The notes: a model not told the origin generated them from the sequence alone. Positions 23,128 through 33,139 are shown, counted from the first letter of the stretch. The stretch: 64,000 bases of DNA from Enterobacter sp. (GCA_022649305.1 JALCNW010000001.1:1-64000), one strand, 5' to 3'. Numbers and translations: made by a program.

Positions 23128-25725
23128 TTAAGCCTCAATCAAAAAATCGCAGGTCGCGGAAGGGGCGATCATCGTCACTGACGGCACGCGCGCTTCCAGA
23201 TAATTAATCTGGGGAAGACCTGCCAGGTTTGCCGGGACGGGAGCTGGCTGCATTCCGGCGTTAAACACACGAGCGATAGTGCCCGACGAGAGTTGAGCAT
23301 GGGGCAGGGCAGAAAGGACGAGCGGTTCGGGTAAAGCGAATAACGAGAATTCAGTCGGGAGCGTGCGGTCGGAAAGGGGTAATGAAAAACGCTCAAGACG
23401 ATGATCGAGGGTATGCAGCGTCTGCCGCTGATAGGTGAAAGGTTGTCCTGTAGCCTGATTTTCCAGCTGGCGTAGCGTCAGAGGGTCCGCATTGTTAGCC
23501 AGTGCGACGGTGAATGAAAAGTGCAGTGGCTTTAGCAACTGTGCATCCGGTGTGTGGACTACCGTATTGTTAATGCCAGATGCCCGGCCCGGTCGCCAGG
23601 CCAGGTCGCTGCGTCCCAACACGCCCGTCGATTTAAATAACGTTAAGGCAATGGCTGCCGGTTCGCTCCCCACAATCTGAAACTCTTTCATCCCACGGCT
23701 ATTCACCACCAGCGCTTTGCCCGATTCCGCAATGGCAATAATCCCCTCGCTGGTTTCAATGTCCACGGGCATCTCGCGATAGCGTTCCTGCCAGTTTTGC
23801 TCCTCATACCCCGTCTGGCGATGGATGATCGAGAAGGGCTGTGAGGCGATGGAGCGATCGGTGCAAATATCACTGTTGATCAGTAAACGTAGCCGGTGAT
23901 CGCAGTGGCTATTTTCCAGCGCGCTATCCACGTACAGGTTTGGATCGTCTGAACGCAACTCGCATACCAGACGGATCAAGAGTGGTTTGCGAGTCTTATT
24001 CCTGCGTCCAGAGAGATCCTGCGGCAGAGACATGACCGCCTCAATTGTCATCGTCTGACAAAGCGGTGTTTTCTGACACTCGATGAGAGTGAAATGTGCG
24101 CAGCGCGTCGGTTCATCGCCCGCGAGCGGCGAGAAATCATAGCTGTCGCCAGCATCTGCGCAGTCTTCGAGGCTAAATAAAGACGTGATGCGCCTGCTGC
24201 TGCATTTGTCTTCAAGAACAAGCGCACCGGCCTCCAGCGTCAGTCGAAAAGCAGAATTCTCTATCCCTTGCCCCTTCACGCCCTCTCTCTGTTCGATTGG
24301 GGCGGCGCTTTCTTCAACCTTAACGGTGATATAGCCGACCGACGGCACAACGGGCGTCTGCAACGCCACCTGCCAACGAAAATAAGGCGGAAGGCGCGTT
24401 TCACATTCTCCCTCAGAGGTCAGGGATATAGCCGTTCCACCGGGTAATATCTCTTTATCCAGTACGTCGAAAGGTATCGGCTGTCCACGATGTGTCAGGG
24501 AGATATTTTCAGTGCGGCTATACAAGGTGGCTTTCACCACGCGGCAGGTCGGGATCGCCAGCGGATTGAAAATCAGCAGCTCGCCCTCCTGACAGCAGGC
24601 GGTAGACAGGGTTTTCACCACCAGATTCCACAGGCTGTGACACAGTTGCTCGGTTTGTTCCAGACGATGAAGAATGTCACGATTAGTGGCATCGCTGTTG
24701 CAGCCGCCTATGGAGTCGTGGGCATGGCTTCGCAGCAGCTTCTTCCAGAGGGTATCGACCAGAGACAGGTTGACCGCAATGCCCTGATGGCGCGCCATTG
24801 CGATAGTGGGTTCCAACTGCCGCAGGATGAATTGCTCAATGTCGTAATTTTTCTTTTTAATGTCGTAGCGTACTGAGCCGATCGTTTTGTGAATTCGGGT
24901 GTATCGCGGTGATTTCAGCTCGCCCTCAAATAATTCAAATTGTTCATGCTTAGCGCGCAGGATGCTGACGTAGTGCTCAAGCGAGCTTATGACGTAGTTA
25001 TCCTGCGTAGGGGAATGCATGCTGGCGACCTTCAGGATGTCTGGCAGCGTAGGGTCGATGCTGACCTGATCGCCACCGCAGGGCAGGAGCAGGTCATCGA
25101 TACCCGCCCGGGAACGCAGTAGATCCACCATCGGGAAGATTTTACCGTGCAGATGGCTGGCTTCTGAACGGATGTTTTTGGCCGCGCCATAGCCCAGCGC
25201 CATTGCACAGGCGATGATGGTTGCCCCTGACGGCGCGCGCCAGCGGAACTGGCTCTGTTTAGCCTGTCGGTCGTGGTCGATGCCGCGCCAGAAAACGATG
25301 TTGTCGATATTACAGCCCTGCAAAATCGTGGGCATCTGCGCGTTGTGGCCGAAAGTATCCGGCAGATAGCCGACCTGCATGGCATGTCCAAGCGTTCGGG
25401 CCGCGAAGATACCGTACTTGAGGTTGCGGATAATCGATTCGCCGTGAACGTTGTAGGTATCCGTCTGGGTATACCACGGCCCGACAAACACCCTTTTCTC
25501 GCGCACCAGTTTTTCCAACCGCGAGCGGTAACCGGGATTAATGGCGAGAAAGTCATCCACTACCGCCATCTGTCCGTCAAGGTGATAGCAATGCCAGATC
25601 GGGTCCTGCTCCAGCGTGTCGATGACGTTCGCAAAGTTATATGACGCCAGCACCATGCTGTCCTGGCGGGTGAAATACCACTCCTGATCCCAATGCGTAT
25701 GGGCGATAACGTGGATCTGACTCAT
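23128..25725 (-). CDS. GH38 alpha-mannosidase, MngB-like
   Basis: An 865-residue cytoplasmic glycoside hydrolase family 38 enzyme. The zinc-binding N-terminal motif AHTHWDQEWYFT and the nucleophile segment GYLPDTFGHNAQMP are intact, as is RSHAHDSIGGCNSD. E. coli MngB cleaves phosphorylated mannosylglycerate imported by the PTS; this one sits in an analogous PTS operon and probably cleaves a phosphorylated mannoside, though the exact sugar is unknown. The start at 25725 follows GAGGG; the ORF track's 12 extra residues overlap the EIIBC gene. Confidence 0.88.
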   Translation of the reverse strand: MSQIHVIAHTHWDQEWYFTRQDSMVLASYNFANVIDTLEQDPIWHCYHLDGQMAVVDDFLAINPGYRSRLEKLVREKRVFVGPWYTQTDTYNVHGESIIRNLKYGIFAARTLGHAMQVGYLPDTFGHNAQMPTILQGCNIDNIVFWRGIDHDRQAKQSQFRWRAPSGATIIACAMALGYGAAKNIRSEASHLHGKIFPMVDLLRSRAGIDDLLLPCGGDQVSIDPTLPDILKVASMHSPTQDNYVISSLEHYVSILRAKHEQFELFEGELKSPRYTRIHKTIGSVRYDIKKKNYDIEQFILRQLEPTIAMARHQGIAVNLSLVDTLWKKLLRSHAHDSIGGCNSDATNRDILHRLEQTEQLCHSLWNLVVKTLSTACCQEGELLIFNPLAIPTCRVVKATLYSRTENISLTHRGQPIPFDVLDKEILPGGTAISLTSEGECETRLPPYFRWQVALQTPVVPSVGYITVKVEESAAPIEQREGVKGQGIENSAFRLTLEAGALVLEDKCSSRRITSLFSLEDCADAGDSYDFSPLAGDEPTRCAHFTLIECQKTPLCQTMTIEAVMSLPQDLSGRRNKTRKPLLIRLVCELRSDDPNLYVDSALENSHCDHRLRLLINSDICTDRSIASQPFSIIHRQTGYEEQNWQERYREMPVDIETSEGIIAIAESGKALVVNSRGMKEFQIVGSEPAAIALTLFKSTGVLGRSDLAWRPGRASGINNTVVHTPDAQLLKPLHFSFTVALANNADPLTLRQLENQATGQPFTYQRQTLHTLDHRLERFSLPLSDRTLPTEFSLFALPEPLVLSALPHAQLSSGTIARVFNAGMQPAPVPANLAGLPQINYLEARVPSVTMIAPSATCDFLIEA

Positions 25726-25735
25726 GGTACGTCCC

Positions 25736-27133
25736 TCACAGATTGTTCTTTGGACTGACATAGAGAACGCCTAGTGCGCAAATCAGGGCACCAATAAAGA
25801 CGCTCAGCATGTACCCCGTCACGTTGGTTGCCAGCGGCCAGCCCCAGATGGCCGGCAGGGGGAGCGTCTGCTTCACGCCGAGGGCAATGGCGACCAGCGC
25901 ACCGGAGACCGCACCTGTCATGAAAACGGGGATCAGACGTGGGTTTTTCAGGATGAAGGGGATTGCGCCCTCTGAAATACCGATAAAACCCAGCAGTAAC
26001 GAGGTACTGCCAACGGTTTTCTCTTCCTGGCTGAACACATCCGGTAGACCAAAGCGACCGTTGAGGAACGCGGCGAGGCCGACACCAACAGAAGGGATGA
26101 CGATAGATAATTCTCGGGCGGTTAAATCAAACGTCTCGCTCATGCCATTCAGCCCAAGCGCAACCGACCCTGCTGCCTTGTTGACGGGGCCGCCCAGGTC
26201 GAATGCGGTGCCCGCAGCGATCATTGCCGAATAGAATCCCCGTCCGGTGTCACCCGCCGAGGTGAAAAAGACCACCATCAGCTGGTTAAGTGAGCCAAAA
26301 ATAGGGTTAATCAGATATTCCATCACCATCACCAATGTAATGCCGGTGATCAGCGGAACGACCAGCATGGTCTTGATGGTGGTGAGCTGCTGGCGGACGT
26401 GAATCGAATCATTCAGCCAGCGCACCAGGTAGCCGACAAAAAAGCCAATCCCAATCGCGCCGAAAAAGCCGGAGGGCATAAAGCTTTCGATATCAAAGAA
26501 GCGTTTGTAGACCTCGTCTGACATGATCCCGCCGATAAGTCCAGGGATCAGCGCCGGTTTTCCGGCAATGGAAAAGGCCAGGTACATGGCGAAGACGGGA
26601 TACATGAACTTTATGGTCATAAAGCCCACTTTATCCAGCACGCTGAACGGCGAATGCTCAATGTTAATAAACTGCCCGGTGATTTTGGCCGTCGCCATCA
26701 TCAGCCCGCCCATGACCACGACCGGTAACATATAGCTGATTGCCGCCATGATGTGGCCAATAAAAGTGTGGTAAGCCGAGCGCGGGATCTCTTCTTCGTC
26801 TGCTATCGAGGTGACGTTTTTTTCCATTGCCAGCGCCTGACGCAGGTAGCGATCGGTATTTTTGATAAGCTCCTGAGTGCGAATCTTAAGGTGGGGAAGG
26901 TTATCGAAACGCTCCGCGTCCTGAATGGGAACGTCGGTCGCAAGGATAATCGCCGTAGCAGAGGCGATATCCTGCCGGGTTAACCGGTTTTTAACGCCGT
27001 CGCTTCCCTGCGTTTCGACTTTTACCTCAATATTATGCTCTTCAGCCCATGCGATAATTTTACTCGCCGCCATAAATGTGTGTGCAATTCCTGTTGGACA
27101 GGCCGTTACAGCGATAATTTTTTGTTTCATCAT
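25736..27133 (-). CDS. PTS EIIBC component, fructose family
   Basis: 465 residues. The EIIB domain (~1-105) has the phosphorylated Cys in TACPTGIAHTFMA. The EIIC domain (~125-460) has about eight to ten hydrophobic segments and the typical GGPVNKAA and EGAIPF motifs of fructose-type permeases. It transports and phosphorylates the sugar that the following mannosidase splits. It is the first gene of the operon EIIBC-mannosidase-EIIA and is divergent from the RpiR regulator. Overlapping ATG codons at 27133 and 27130 make the start uncertain by one residue. Confidence 0.92.
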   Translation of the reverse strand: MMKQKIIAVTACPTGIAHTFMAASKIIAWAEEHNIEVKVETQGSDGVKNRLTRQDIASATAIILATDVPIQDAERFDNLPHLKIRTQELIKNTDRYLRQALAMEKNVTSIADEEEIPRSAYHTFIGHIMAAISYMLPVVVMGGLMMATAKITGQFINIEHSPFSVLDKVGFMTIKFMYPVFAMYLAFSIAGKPALIPGLIGGIMSDEVYKRFFDIESFMPSGFFGAIGIGFFVGYLVRWLNDSIHVRQQLTTIKTMLVVPLITGITLVMVMEYLINPIFGSLNQLMVVFFTSAGDTGRGFYSAMIAAGTAFDLGGPVNKAAGSVALGLNGMSETFDLTARELSIVIPSVGVGLAAFLNGRFGLPDVFSQEEKTVGSTSLLLGFIGISEGAIPFILKNPRLIPVFMTGAVSGALVAIALGVKQTLPLPAIWGWPLATNVTGYMLSVFIGALICALGVLYVSPKNNL

Positions 27134-27214
27134 TGTAATATTTCCCTGGGTGTGCGAATGCCGGAAGTATAATGGGAACCAAAGGCCATTTTTAATGTTT
27201 GCTAATACTAATTA

Positions 27215-27228
27215 CGTATCGTGATACG
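27215..27228. promoter_or_regulatory. Candidate RpiR operator between regulator and PTS operon
   Basis: CGTATC-GT-GATACG is a perfect inverted repeat in the 179-base divergent promoter region. A close relative (11 of 14 positions) lies upstream of the porin gene. Confidence 0.6.
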
Positions 27229-27312
27229 CCATGTTGCAATATGTGAAGCGTCTTCCAGAGACTATTTCTCTGTTCTGTTAATATTGCGCTGTGTTTTAAC
27301 AGGGCGTAAAAG

Positions 27313-27972
27313 ATGAATTCATTTCAGGGAAGTGAACGTTTGATATTTGAATACATTCAGTATCATGCTCATAATATTTCTAATATATCGGCAAAAGAGA
27401 TTGCGCGAGATACCTTTACGACCACGACATCCGTTAATCGTGTTTGTAAAAAGATGGGCTATAACAGCTATACCGAACTTCGTTATCGATTTTTGCGCGA
27501 TCATTTTACGCCTGTTCCTACTGAACCTGGCGTTGGACCGCAGGCGGACGACATCATGACTGATGTGTCCAGGTTACTTATCCAATCGAGCCATATCTAT
27601 CTGTATGCACGCGGCGCGTCGCTCACCAGCCTGAACTACCTGTCGCGTTTTTTATCACTGGCGAGCCTGCCACATCTTATTCTGAATGATATGCATCAGC
27701 TGACCCGGGTCTCGAAAGGGACTCTCGTGCTAATCAGTAAATCCGGCGAGACGCAGTCACTCATTGAAATGGCGCGTAACGCCCTGCGTAAGGGGCTCAA
27801 GATTATTGCGATTACGCGTCAGGGGTCGACGCTGGCCGCACTGTCTACCCTGTGTTGGCCGTTGTCGATTGATATCAACGCGGTATCGTTATATCAGCGA
27901 GAGGGGCAACTGGAGCTATTAAGCGCCGTAGATCGTATCGGCTGCAGGCTTCTGCAGCACGATACGGAGTAG
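27313..27972 (+). CDS. RpiR/MurR-family transcriptional regulator
   Basis: 219 residues: an N-terminal helix-turn-helix (~1-75, ISAKEIARDTFTTTTSVNRV) and a C-terminal SIS phosphosugar-binding domain (~95-200, with LVLISKSGETQSLIEMA). It should sense the phosphorylated sugar or its breakdown product. It is divergent from the PTS-mannosidase operon and convergent with the porin gene. It is shorter than the usual ~280 residues because the linker is brief. The region around the start is AT-rich. Confidence 0.88.
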   Translation: MNSFQGSERLIFEYIQYHAHNISNISAKEIARDTFTTTTSVNRVCKKMGYNSYTELRYRFLRDHFTPVPTEPGVGPQADDIMTDVSRLLIQSSHIYLYARGASLTSLNYLSRFLSLASLPHLILNDMHQLTRVSKGTLVLISKSGETQSLIEMARNALRKGLKIIAITRQGSTLAALSTLCWPLSIDINAVSLYQREGQLELLSAVDRIGCRLLQHDTE

Positions 27973-27980
27973 GTCAACGG

Positions 27981-28727
27981 TCAGAGTTGCTTCACAATGC
28001 CCAGACGTACGGCGTAATCATTTTCATGATTACCATCCTGAGTGATATACGTTTTATCCAGTGAAACCAGTTCGACGTATGGCGTCCAGCCGTCGTCGAG
28101 CTTGTAGTTAAACGCGAGGGTGTGCTCCCAGTAGGTATCATCTCCGGTGCCCTGATCGACATTATCCTGCCAGCGGAAGCGCGGGTTATAGGACATGCCG
28201 AATTTCCCTATGTTATAAGCCAGCCACAGGTCGAACTGATGTGACTCCCGCCGGGTGTAACCGTTGCCGTCTAACATTCTGTCGCTATGCTCATCGTTAA
28301 CGGTGTTATAGCGATAGCGGGCGGACATATTCAGCCCATTATCGAACGCTTTCCAACCCTGAATGAAGGGGCGGTAATGGGTATTGCTGGCCGTAAAGAC
28401 GGTCACCATCCCTGGTGCAACGGCGAAACCGTCTCCGAGATCAAAGCGCCAGCGCGTTTCGATTTCCTGCGCCGCCTCCGTTAATCCTTTTTCGTCGGGG
28501 TTATATCTGTCGGTATCACCAAAAAAAGTGTCGTTATGGTTTTGCGCCGCTTCGACGGAGAAGTAAAAACCGTTATTAGCCTGATGCATCATCTTAATAC
28601 GAGAGTCATTAACATCCGAGCGCGTATTATGACCAAAGCGCAGGTCGACGGATGTACTTCCGCACCATCCCTGCGCGCTTAATAATAATGTGCTAATACA
28701 TGTTGCTTTAATAATTGTGATTTTCAT
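27981..28727 (-). CDS. KdgM-family outer-membrane porin
   Basis: A 248-residue protein with a signal peptide (cleavage near QGWCGS) and alternating amphipathic strands ending ...YAVRLGIVKQL, typical of the monomeric 12-strand porins KdgM, NanC and YshA. These admit anionic or oligomeric sugars through the outer membrane. Its stop lies eight bases from the RpiR gene, and its promoter carries a sequence like the RpiR operator. It is therefore likely to serve the mannoside PTS. Confidence 0.85.
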   Translation of the reverse strand: MKITIIKATCISTLLLSAQGWCGSTSVDLRFGHNTRSDVNDSRIKMMHQANNGFYFSVEAAQNHNDTFFGDTDRYNPDEKGLTEAAQEIETRWRFDLGDGFAVAPGMVTVFTASNTHYRPFIQGWKAFDNGLNMSARYRYNTVNDEHSDRMLDGNGYTRRESHQFDLWLAYNIGKFGMSYNPRFRWQDNVDQGTGDDTYWEHTLAFNYKLDDGWTPYVELVSLDKTYITQDGNHENDYAVRLGIVKQL

Positions 28728-28810
28728 AATGTCCTGCCGAGGTTATTTAAAGGGCAGGGCTATTCTTATTTTGGCACGTCACGATGTAAAAGTTATCGTC
28801 GTACATTTTG

Positions 28811-28824
28811 CGTATCGCTAAACG
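28811..28824. promoter_or_regulatory. Candidate RpiR operator upstream of the porin gene
   Basis: CGTATCGCTAAACG agrees with the inverted repeat at 27215 (CGTATCGTGATACG) at 11 of 14 bases, about 84 bases upstream of the porin start. Confidence 0.5.
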
Positions 28825-28825
28825 T

Positions 28826-28856
28826 AAAAAAAAAGAGATACAGCATGCTGTATCTC
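28826..28856 (-). terminator. treBC terminator
   Basis: On the minus strand GAGATACAGCA/TGCTGTATCTC (22-base perfect palindrome) is followed by nine T residues, seven bases after the treC stop. Confidence 0.95.
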
Positions 28857-28863
28857 CTGAAGT

Positions 28864-30519
28864 TTATTCCTGTACCCACCATACGGCTTCAAAAGGGCGT
28901 AATAGCATTTTATCTGGTCGGGGGACGGCATTCTCGTAGTTGCTCAGTGCAATTCGCCATTCACCCTGAACCGGGGCAGGCAGCCACTGCTGAGGCTCAT
29001 GGCTCAGATTCGCCACGACAATCAGGGTTTGCCCCCGCCACTGGCGGCGGTAGCACCACAGCGACGGATCTTCAGGCAACAAGTCTTGATAATCCCCCCA
29101 CGTCAGCACTGGCAGGGTCTTGCGCAGACGGATCAGGGTTTGGTAGGTATAAAATACAGAATCCGGGTCCTCCAGCGCCGCACGGGCATTAATTGTCTCG
29201 TAGTTTTCGCAGACGCCAATCCACGGCTCTCCTTCACTAAACCCTGCGCTGTGCGAGGCATCCCACTGCATTGGCGTGCGGCCATTATCGCGCGATTTAC
29301 AAGCCAGAATCGCCAGTAACTCCTCCGCTTCGCGACCGTTCGCCCGCAGTTCGGCGAACATGTTGTGGCTTTCGACATCGCGGTAATCGGTAATGCGGGC
29401 GAAGTGCGGGTTGGTCATGCCAATTTCTTCGCCCTGGTAAATGTACGGTGTGCCCTGCATTCCGTGCAGAACCATGCCGAGCATTTTGGCCGCCGGGACG
29501 CGATACTCGCCTTCGTCGCCAAAGCGCGACACGATGCGCGGCTGATCGTGGTTACACCAGAACAGCGCATTCCACGCTTTGTTATGCATGCCCTGCTGCC
29601 AGTGGGTAAACAGGGCTTTCAGCGCGACAAAATCGGGTTTCGCCTTTATCCACTTTTCACCGTTCGGATAGTCGACCTTAAGGTGGTGGAAGTTAAAGGT
29701 CATCGACAGCTCACGCCCGTCGAGCGCGGCGTACTGCTGGCAGTTTTCCAGCGACGTCGAGGACATTTCGCCCACGGTCATCAGGTTACGCGGGGTAAAG
29801 ACGTCGCGGCTCATCTCCTGCAAATAGTCATGCACGCGCGGTCCGTCGGTGTAAAAGCGACGACCGTCGCCAATCTCGTCGTTCGGGAAGTCCTGATCCT
29901 TGGAGATCAGGTTAATCACGTCGAGACGCAGACCGTCCACGCCGCGATCGGCCCAGAACTCGCACACTTTTTTCAGCTCGGAGCGGACCTCTGGGTTCTC
30001 CCAGTTGAGGTCCGCCTGCTCTGGCGCAAAAAGGTGCAGGTAATACTGCTCGCTTTCGGCGTGCCAGCGCCAGGCGTTGCCGCCAAACTTGGAGCGCCAG
30101 TTATTCGGTAGCGCGTCCGGCGTACCGTCGCGCCAGATATAGAACTGCCGATACGGACTCTCTTTATTCAGCGATTCACGGAACCAGGCGTGCTGCGTGG
30201 AGGTGTGGTTGAGCACCATATCCAGCACGATGCGGATCCCACGGGTGTGCGCCTGAGTCACCAGCTCGTCAAAATCATCCAGCGTGCCGTAGGCCGGATC
30301 GATGGCGGTATAGTTCGCCACGTCGTATCCGTTATCGACCTGCGGAGAGATGTAGAACGGCGTCAGCCAGATGGCGTCGATGCCGAGGGTGTGAAGATAA
30401 TCGAGACGCTGCGTAACGCCGCGTAAATCACCGGTGCCGCGCCCGGTGGTGTCCTGGAAACTCTTTGGGTAAATCTGATAGATGACGCCGTTTTGCCACC
30501 AGTGGGGAAGGGTATTCAT
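28864..30519 (-). CDS. treC: Trehalose-6-phosphate hydrolase
   Basis: A 551-residue GH13 enzyme, the E. coli length, that splits trehalose-6-phosphate into glucose and glucose-6-phosphate. GH13 regions are visible: DMVLNHTS, GLRLDVINL (nucleophile Asp), the acid/base Glu in TVGEMSS, and WCNHDQPR. The start MNTLPHWWQNGVIYQ at 30519 is preceded by AGGAACGAA; the ORF track adds five residues. It is the second gene of treBC. Confidence 0.97.
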   Translation of the reverse strand: MNTLPHWWQNGVIYQIYPKSFQDTTGRGTGDLRGVTQRLDYLHTLGIDAIWLTPFYISPQVDNGYDVANYTAIDPAYGTLDDFDELVTQAHTRGIRIVLDMVLNHTSTQHAWFRESLNKESPYRQFYIWRDGTPDALPNNWRSKFGGNAWRWHAESEQYYLHLFAPEQADLNWENPEVRSELKKVCEFWADRGVDGLRLDVINLISKDQDFPNDEIGDGRRFYTDGPRVHDYLQEMSRDVFTPRNLMTVGEMSSTSLENCQQYAALDGRELSMTFNFHHLKVDYPNGEKWIKAKPDFVALKALFTHWQQGMHNKAWNALFWCNHDQPRIVSRFGDEGEYRVPAAKMLGMVLHGMQGTPYIYQGEEIGMTNPHFARITDYRDVESHNMFAELRANGREAEELLAILACKSRDNGRTPMQWDASHSAGFSEGEPWIGVCENYETINARAALEDPDSVFYTYQTLIRLRKTLPVLTWGDYQDLLPEDPSLWCYRRQWRGQTLIVVANLSHEPQQWLPAPVQGEWRIALSNYENAVPRPDKMLLRPFEAVWWVQE

Positions 30520-30570
30520 ATTTCGTTCCTGCAAATGCGAAGGGGCGCAAGTGCGCCCCGAAAGAAGGAT

Positions 30571-31992
30571 TTAAACAATCTGTAGCGTGCCCTGACGGAA
30601 CTTACGCTGATAAACCACGGTGGTGAGCGTCATCGGGACGATAACGGCTATCGCCGTTGCCAGCGCAAACACCTGCCAGTACGCGGGCTGAATGGAGAGA
30701 ATGCCCGGCAAGCCGCCGACGCCGATCCCGTTCGCCATCACACCGTTCAAACCGCACAGCAGCGCTGCCAGACCGGAGCCAATCATGGCGCACAGCATTG
30801 GGAAGCGGTATTTCAGGTTGATGCCGTACATCGCCGGTTCGGTCACGCCGAGGTAGGCGGAGATAGCCGCCGGAACCGAGATTTCACGCTCGTTGTGCTT
30901 GCGACTGACGATGATAATGCCGGTAACCGCAGAGGCCTGCGCAATGTTAGACAGCGCAATCAGCGGCCAGACGGGCGTACCGCCCAGGCTCTGAATCATC
31001 TGCATATCAATCGCTAACGTGGTCTGGTGTACGCCGGTAATCACCAGCGGGGCGTACAAGAAGCCAAACAGCGCGGCACCAATCGGCGCGAAGCTACCGG
31101 TCATCAGGTGACGCACCGCGAAGGCCACGCCGTCGCCAATCATGCGGCCAAACGGCCCAATAAACGCGTGTGCCAGGAATACCGCCAGAATCAGCGAACA
31201 GACCGGCACCACCACCAGATAAAGGTAATCCGGCACCAGGCGTTTTAAGCGGGTTTCAATAAAGCCGAGCGTCAGACCTGCCAGCAAGGCCGGTATAACC
31301 TGCGCCTGATAGCCGACTTTGGCGATGGTGAACAGGCCGAAATTCCACACGTCCGGCACCTGCTGACCCAGTAAGTAAGCGTTCATTAACTGCGGAGAAA
31401 CCAACGTGACGCCCAGCACGATACCGAGAATCGGGGTGCCGCCCATCTTGCGCACCGCCGACCAGCAAATCCCGACCGGCAGATAGAAGAAGATCGCTTC
31501 GCCAATCAGCCACAGGAAGTCATAGATGCTTTGCAGCGCGGGGTACATCTGCGCCAGCGTTTTGCCATCGCTCATCGGCACGTCGCCGATCACGTTACGA
31601 AAGCCCAGAATCAAGCCCCCGCTAATCAGCGCTGGCAGCAGTGGGAAGAAGATTTCCGCAAAGTGGGAAATCAACTGCTCATGCCATTTCATATTCTGGC
31701 GCGCGGCTTTTTTGGCCTGCTCTTTATCCGCAGACGAATGGCCGGTAGTCGCCAGTAGCGCCTGATAGTAATCGCCCACTTCGGTACCGATAACCACCTG
31801 GAACTGCCCGGCGTTGGTGAAGCAGCCCTTGACCATCGAAAGGTCTTCGATGGCTTTCGGGTTGGCTTTGGCCGGATCGTTCAGCACAAAGCGCAGGCGG
31901 GTGATGCAGTGGCTGACGGTCGCGATATTCTCGCGTCCTCCAACCAATACGATCAGTTGGTCGATGTCTGTTTGTTTGACTTTGCTCATCAT
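30571..31992 (-). CDS. treB: Trehalose-specific PTS EIIBC
   Basis: 473 residues, as in E. coli. The EIIB domain (~1-90) holds the phospho-Cys in ATVSHCITRLRF. EIIC (~110-470) has the hydrophobic segments of the glucose/sucrose family and the motif GVTEPAMYGINLKYRFP. It imports trehalose as trehalose-6-phosphate and uses the EIIA of the glucose system, since none is encoded here. It is cotranscribed with treC and repressed by TreR. Confidence 0.97.
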   Translation of the reverse strand: MMSKVKQTDIDQLIVLVGGRENIATVSHCITRLRFVLNDPAKANPKAIEDLSMVKGCFTNAGQFQVVIGTEVGDYYQALLATTGHSSADKEQAKKAARQNMKWHEQLISHFAEIFFPLLPALISGGLILGFRNVIGDVPMSDGKTLAQMYPALQSIYDFLWLIGEAIFFYLPVGICWSAVRKMGGTPILGIVLGVTLVSPQLMNAYLLGQQVPDVWNFGLFTIAKVGYQAQVIPALLAGLTLGFIETRLKRLVPDYLYLVVVPVCSLILAVFLAHAFIGPFGRMIGDGVAFAVRHLMTGSFAPIGAALFGFLYAPLVITGVHQTTLAIDMQMIQSLGGTPVWPLIALSNIAQASAVTGIIIVSRKHNEREISVPAAISAYLGVTEPAMYGINLKYRFPMLCAMIGSGLAALLCGLNGVMANGIGVGGLPGILSIQPAYWQVFALATAIAVIVPMTLTTVVYQRKFRQGTLQIV

Positions 31993-32062
31993 GAAACCTC
32001 ATGACAGATGGAAGGGTAATGACCTGGACGCAAGCCTACTCTTTAAGCGTAACGGCGAAAAT

Positions 32063-32074
32063 GGGAACGTTCCC
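32063..32074. promoter_or_regulatory. Candidate TreR operator
   Basis: GGGAACGTTCCC is a perfect palindrome of the LacI-family type, about 70 bases upstream of treB. A CRP-like half site (TGTGATC on the minus strand, ~32090-32096) lies just upstream, fitting catabolite activation. Confidence 0.7.
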
Positions 32075-32114
32075 GAAATCAGGCAAAGATCACAATAATC
32101 CGTTTCAAGGGGGT

Positions 32115-33062
32115 TCAGGAAAGGTGAGCTGGGATGACGATTTGTCGTGGTTCGCTGCGTCCGTTGATCTGCTCGATCAGCTGCGATGCCGCCTGACGAC
32201 CAGCTTCGGCGTAGCCGGGATCGACGGTGACAATTTCCGGGTGCAAGAATTTCATCAGCGGCGTACTGCCCACGCTTGCCAGCTGGACGCTCTCAATGCG
32301 TTGCTCTTGTAAATACTTGCTCGCACCGAGCGCGAGGGTATCGGTCGCGCACACCAGCGCAGTGGTCTGCGCGGTCAACACGCTGGCAACCTGATCGTAG
32401 CCTTGCTTCATGGCCAGGCCGGGCAGGGAAGCGACCGCAGGCAGGTTATGTTTTTTACAGAACGCCAGGTACGCTTCATGGCGGCGTTTACCGGTGGTCA
32501 CGTCGCTGTGCGGCACGCCCAGGTAGCTGATATGACGATGGCCCTGCTCGTAAAGGCGCTGCATCAGGGTACGAATCGCCCCTTCATCGTCATAACAAAC
32601 GGAGGCAAAGCCATGCGCATCGCGCGCCAGCATCACCAGCGAAGCCTGCCACGGTTTGAGCATTTCATCCTGAATGCCGGTAAAACCAAACAGCACTACG
32701 CCGTCGATATTGCGACGTTGCAGCATGCCGAGATGCTCTTCCACCATGTGCGTTGAAAACTGGCTTTCCATCATGATCGGATCGTAGCCCTGCTCGTAAA
32801 AGGCGGGCAGCATGGTTTGTACGGCGAGGTTTTCAGACAAGGAATCAAGACGAGAAACAATAATCGCCACCACTTTGTCGCTCTGCCCACGCATGGCGCG
32901 CGCGGAGCGGGAAGGAGAAAAACCATGCTGATTCATCACCGCTTCGACGCGTTCACGCGTACGCTGGCTGACACCGCTTTCGTTGTTCAGCACGCGCGAC
33001 ACGGTGGATTTCCCCACGCCGCTTAATCGGGCAATGTCTTTAATGGTCAGGCGGTTCTGCAT
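32115..33062 (-). CDS. treR: Trehalose operon repressor
   Basis: A 315-residue LacI-family repressor, the E. coli length. The N-terminal helix-turn-helix reads TIKDIARLSGVGKSTVSRVL, followed by a periplasmic-binding-protein-like sensor domain (~65-315). In E. coli it responds to trehalose-6-phosphate. It lies upstream of treB in the same orientation, with its own promoter facing mgtA. Confidence 0.96.
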   Translation of the reverse strand: MQNRLTIKDIARLSGVGKSTVSRVLNNESGVSQRTRERVEAVMNQHGFSPSRSARAMRGQSDKVVAIIVSRLDSLSENLAVQTMLPAFYEQGYDPIMMESQFSTHMVEEHLGMLQRRNIDGVVLFGFTGIQDEMLKPWQASLVMLARDAHGFASVCYDDEGAIRTLMQRLYEQGHRHISYLGVPHSDVTTGKRRHEAYLAFCKKHNLPAVASLPGLAMKQGYDQVASVLTAQTTALVCATDTLALGASKYLQEQRIESVQLASVGSTPLMKFLHPEIVTVDPGYAEAGRQAASQLIEQINGRSEPRQIVIPAHLS

Positions 33063-33139
33063 CCTTTATTCCCTGTAACAGCGACAAAGTAGTCAATTGA
33101 GCCTAATGCGACAGCACATTTTCGCAATGGGCAAAGTCT

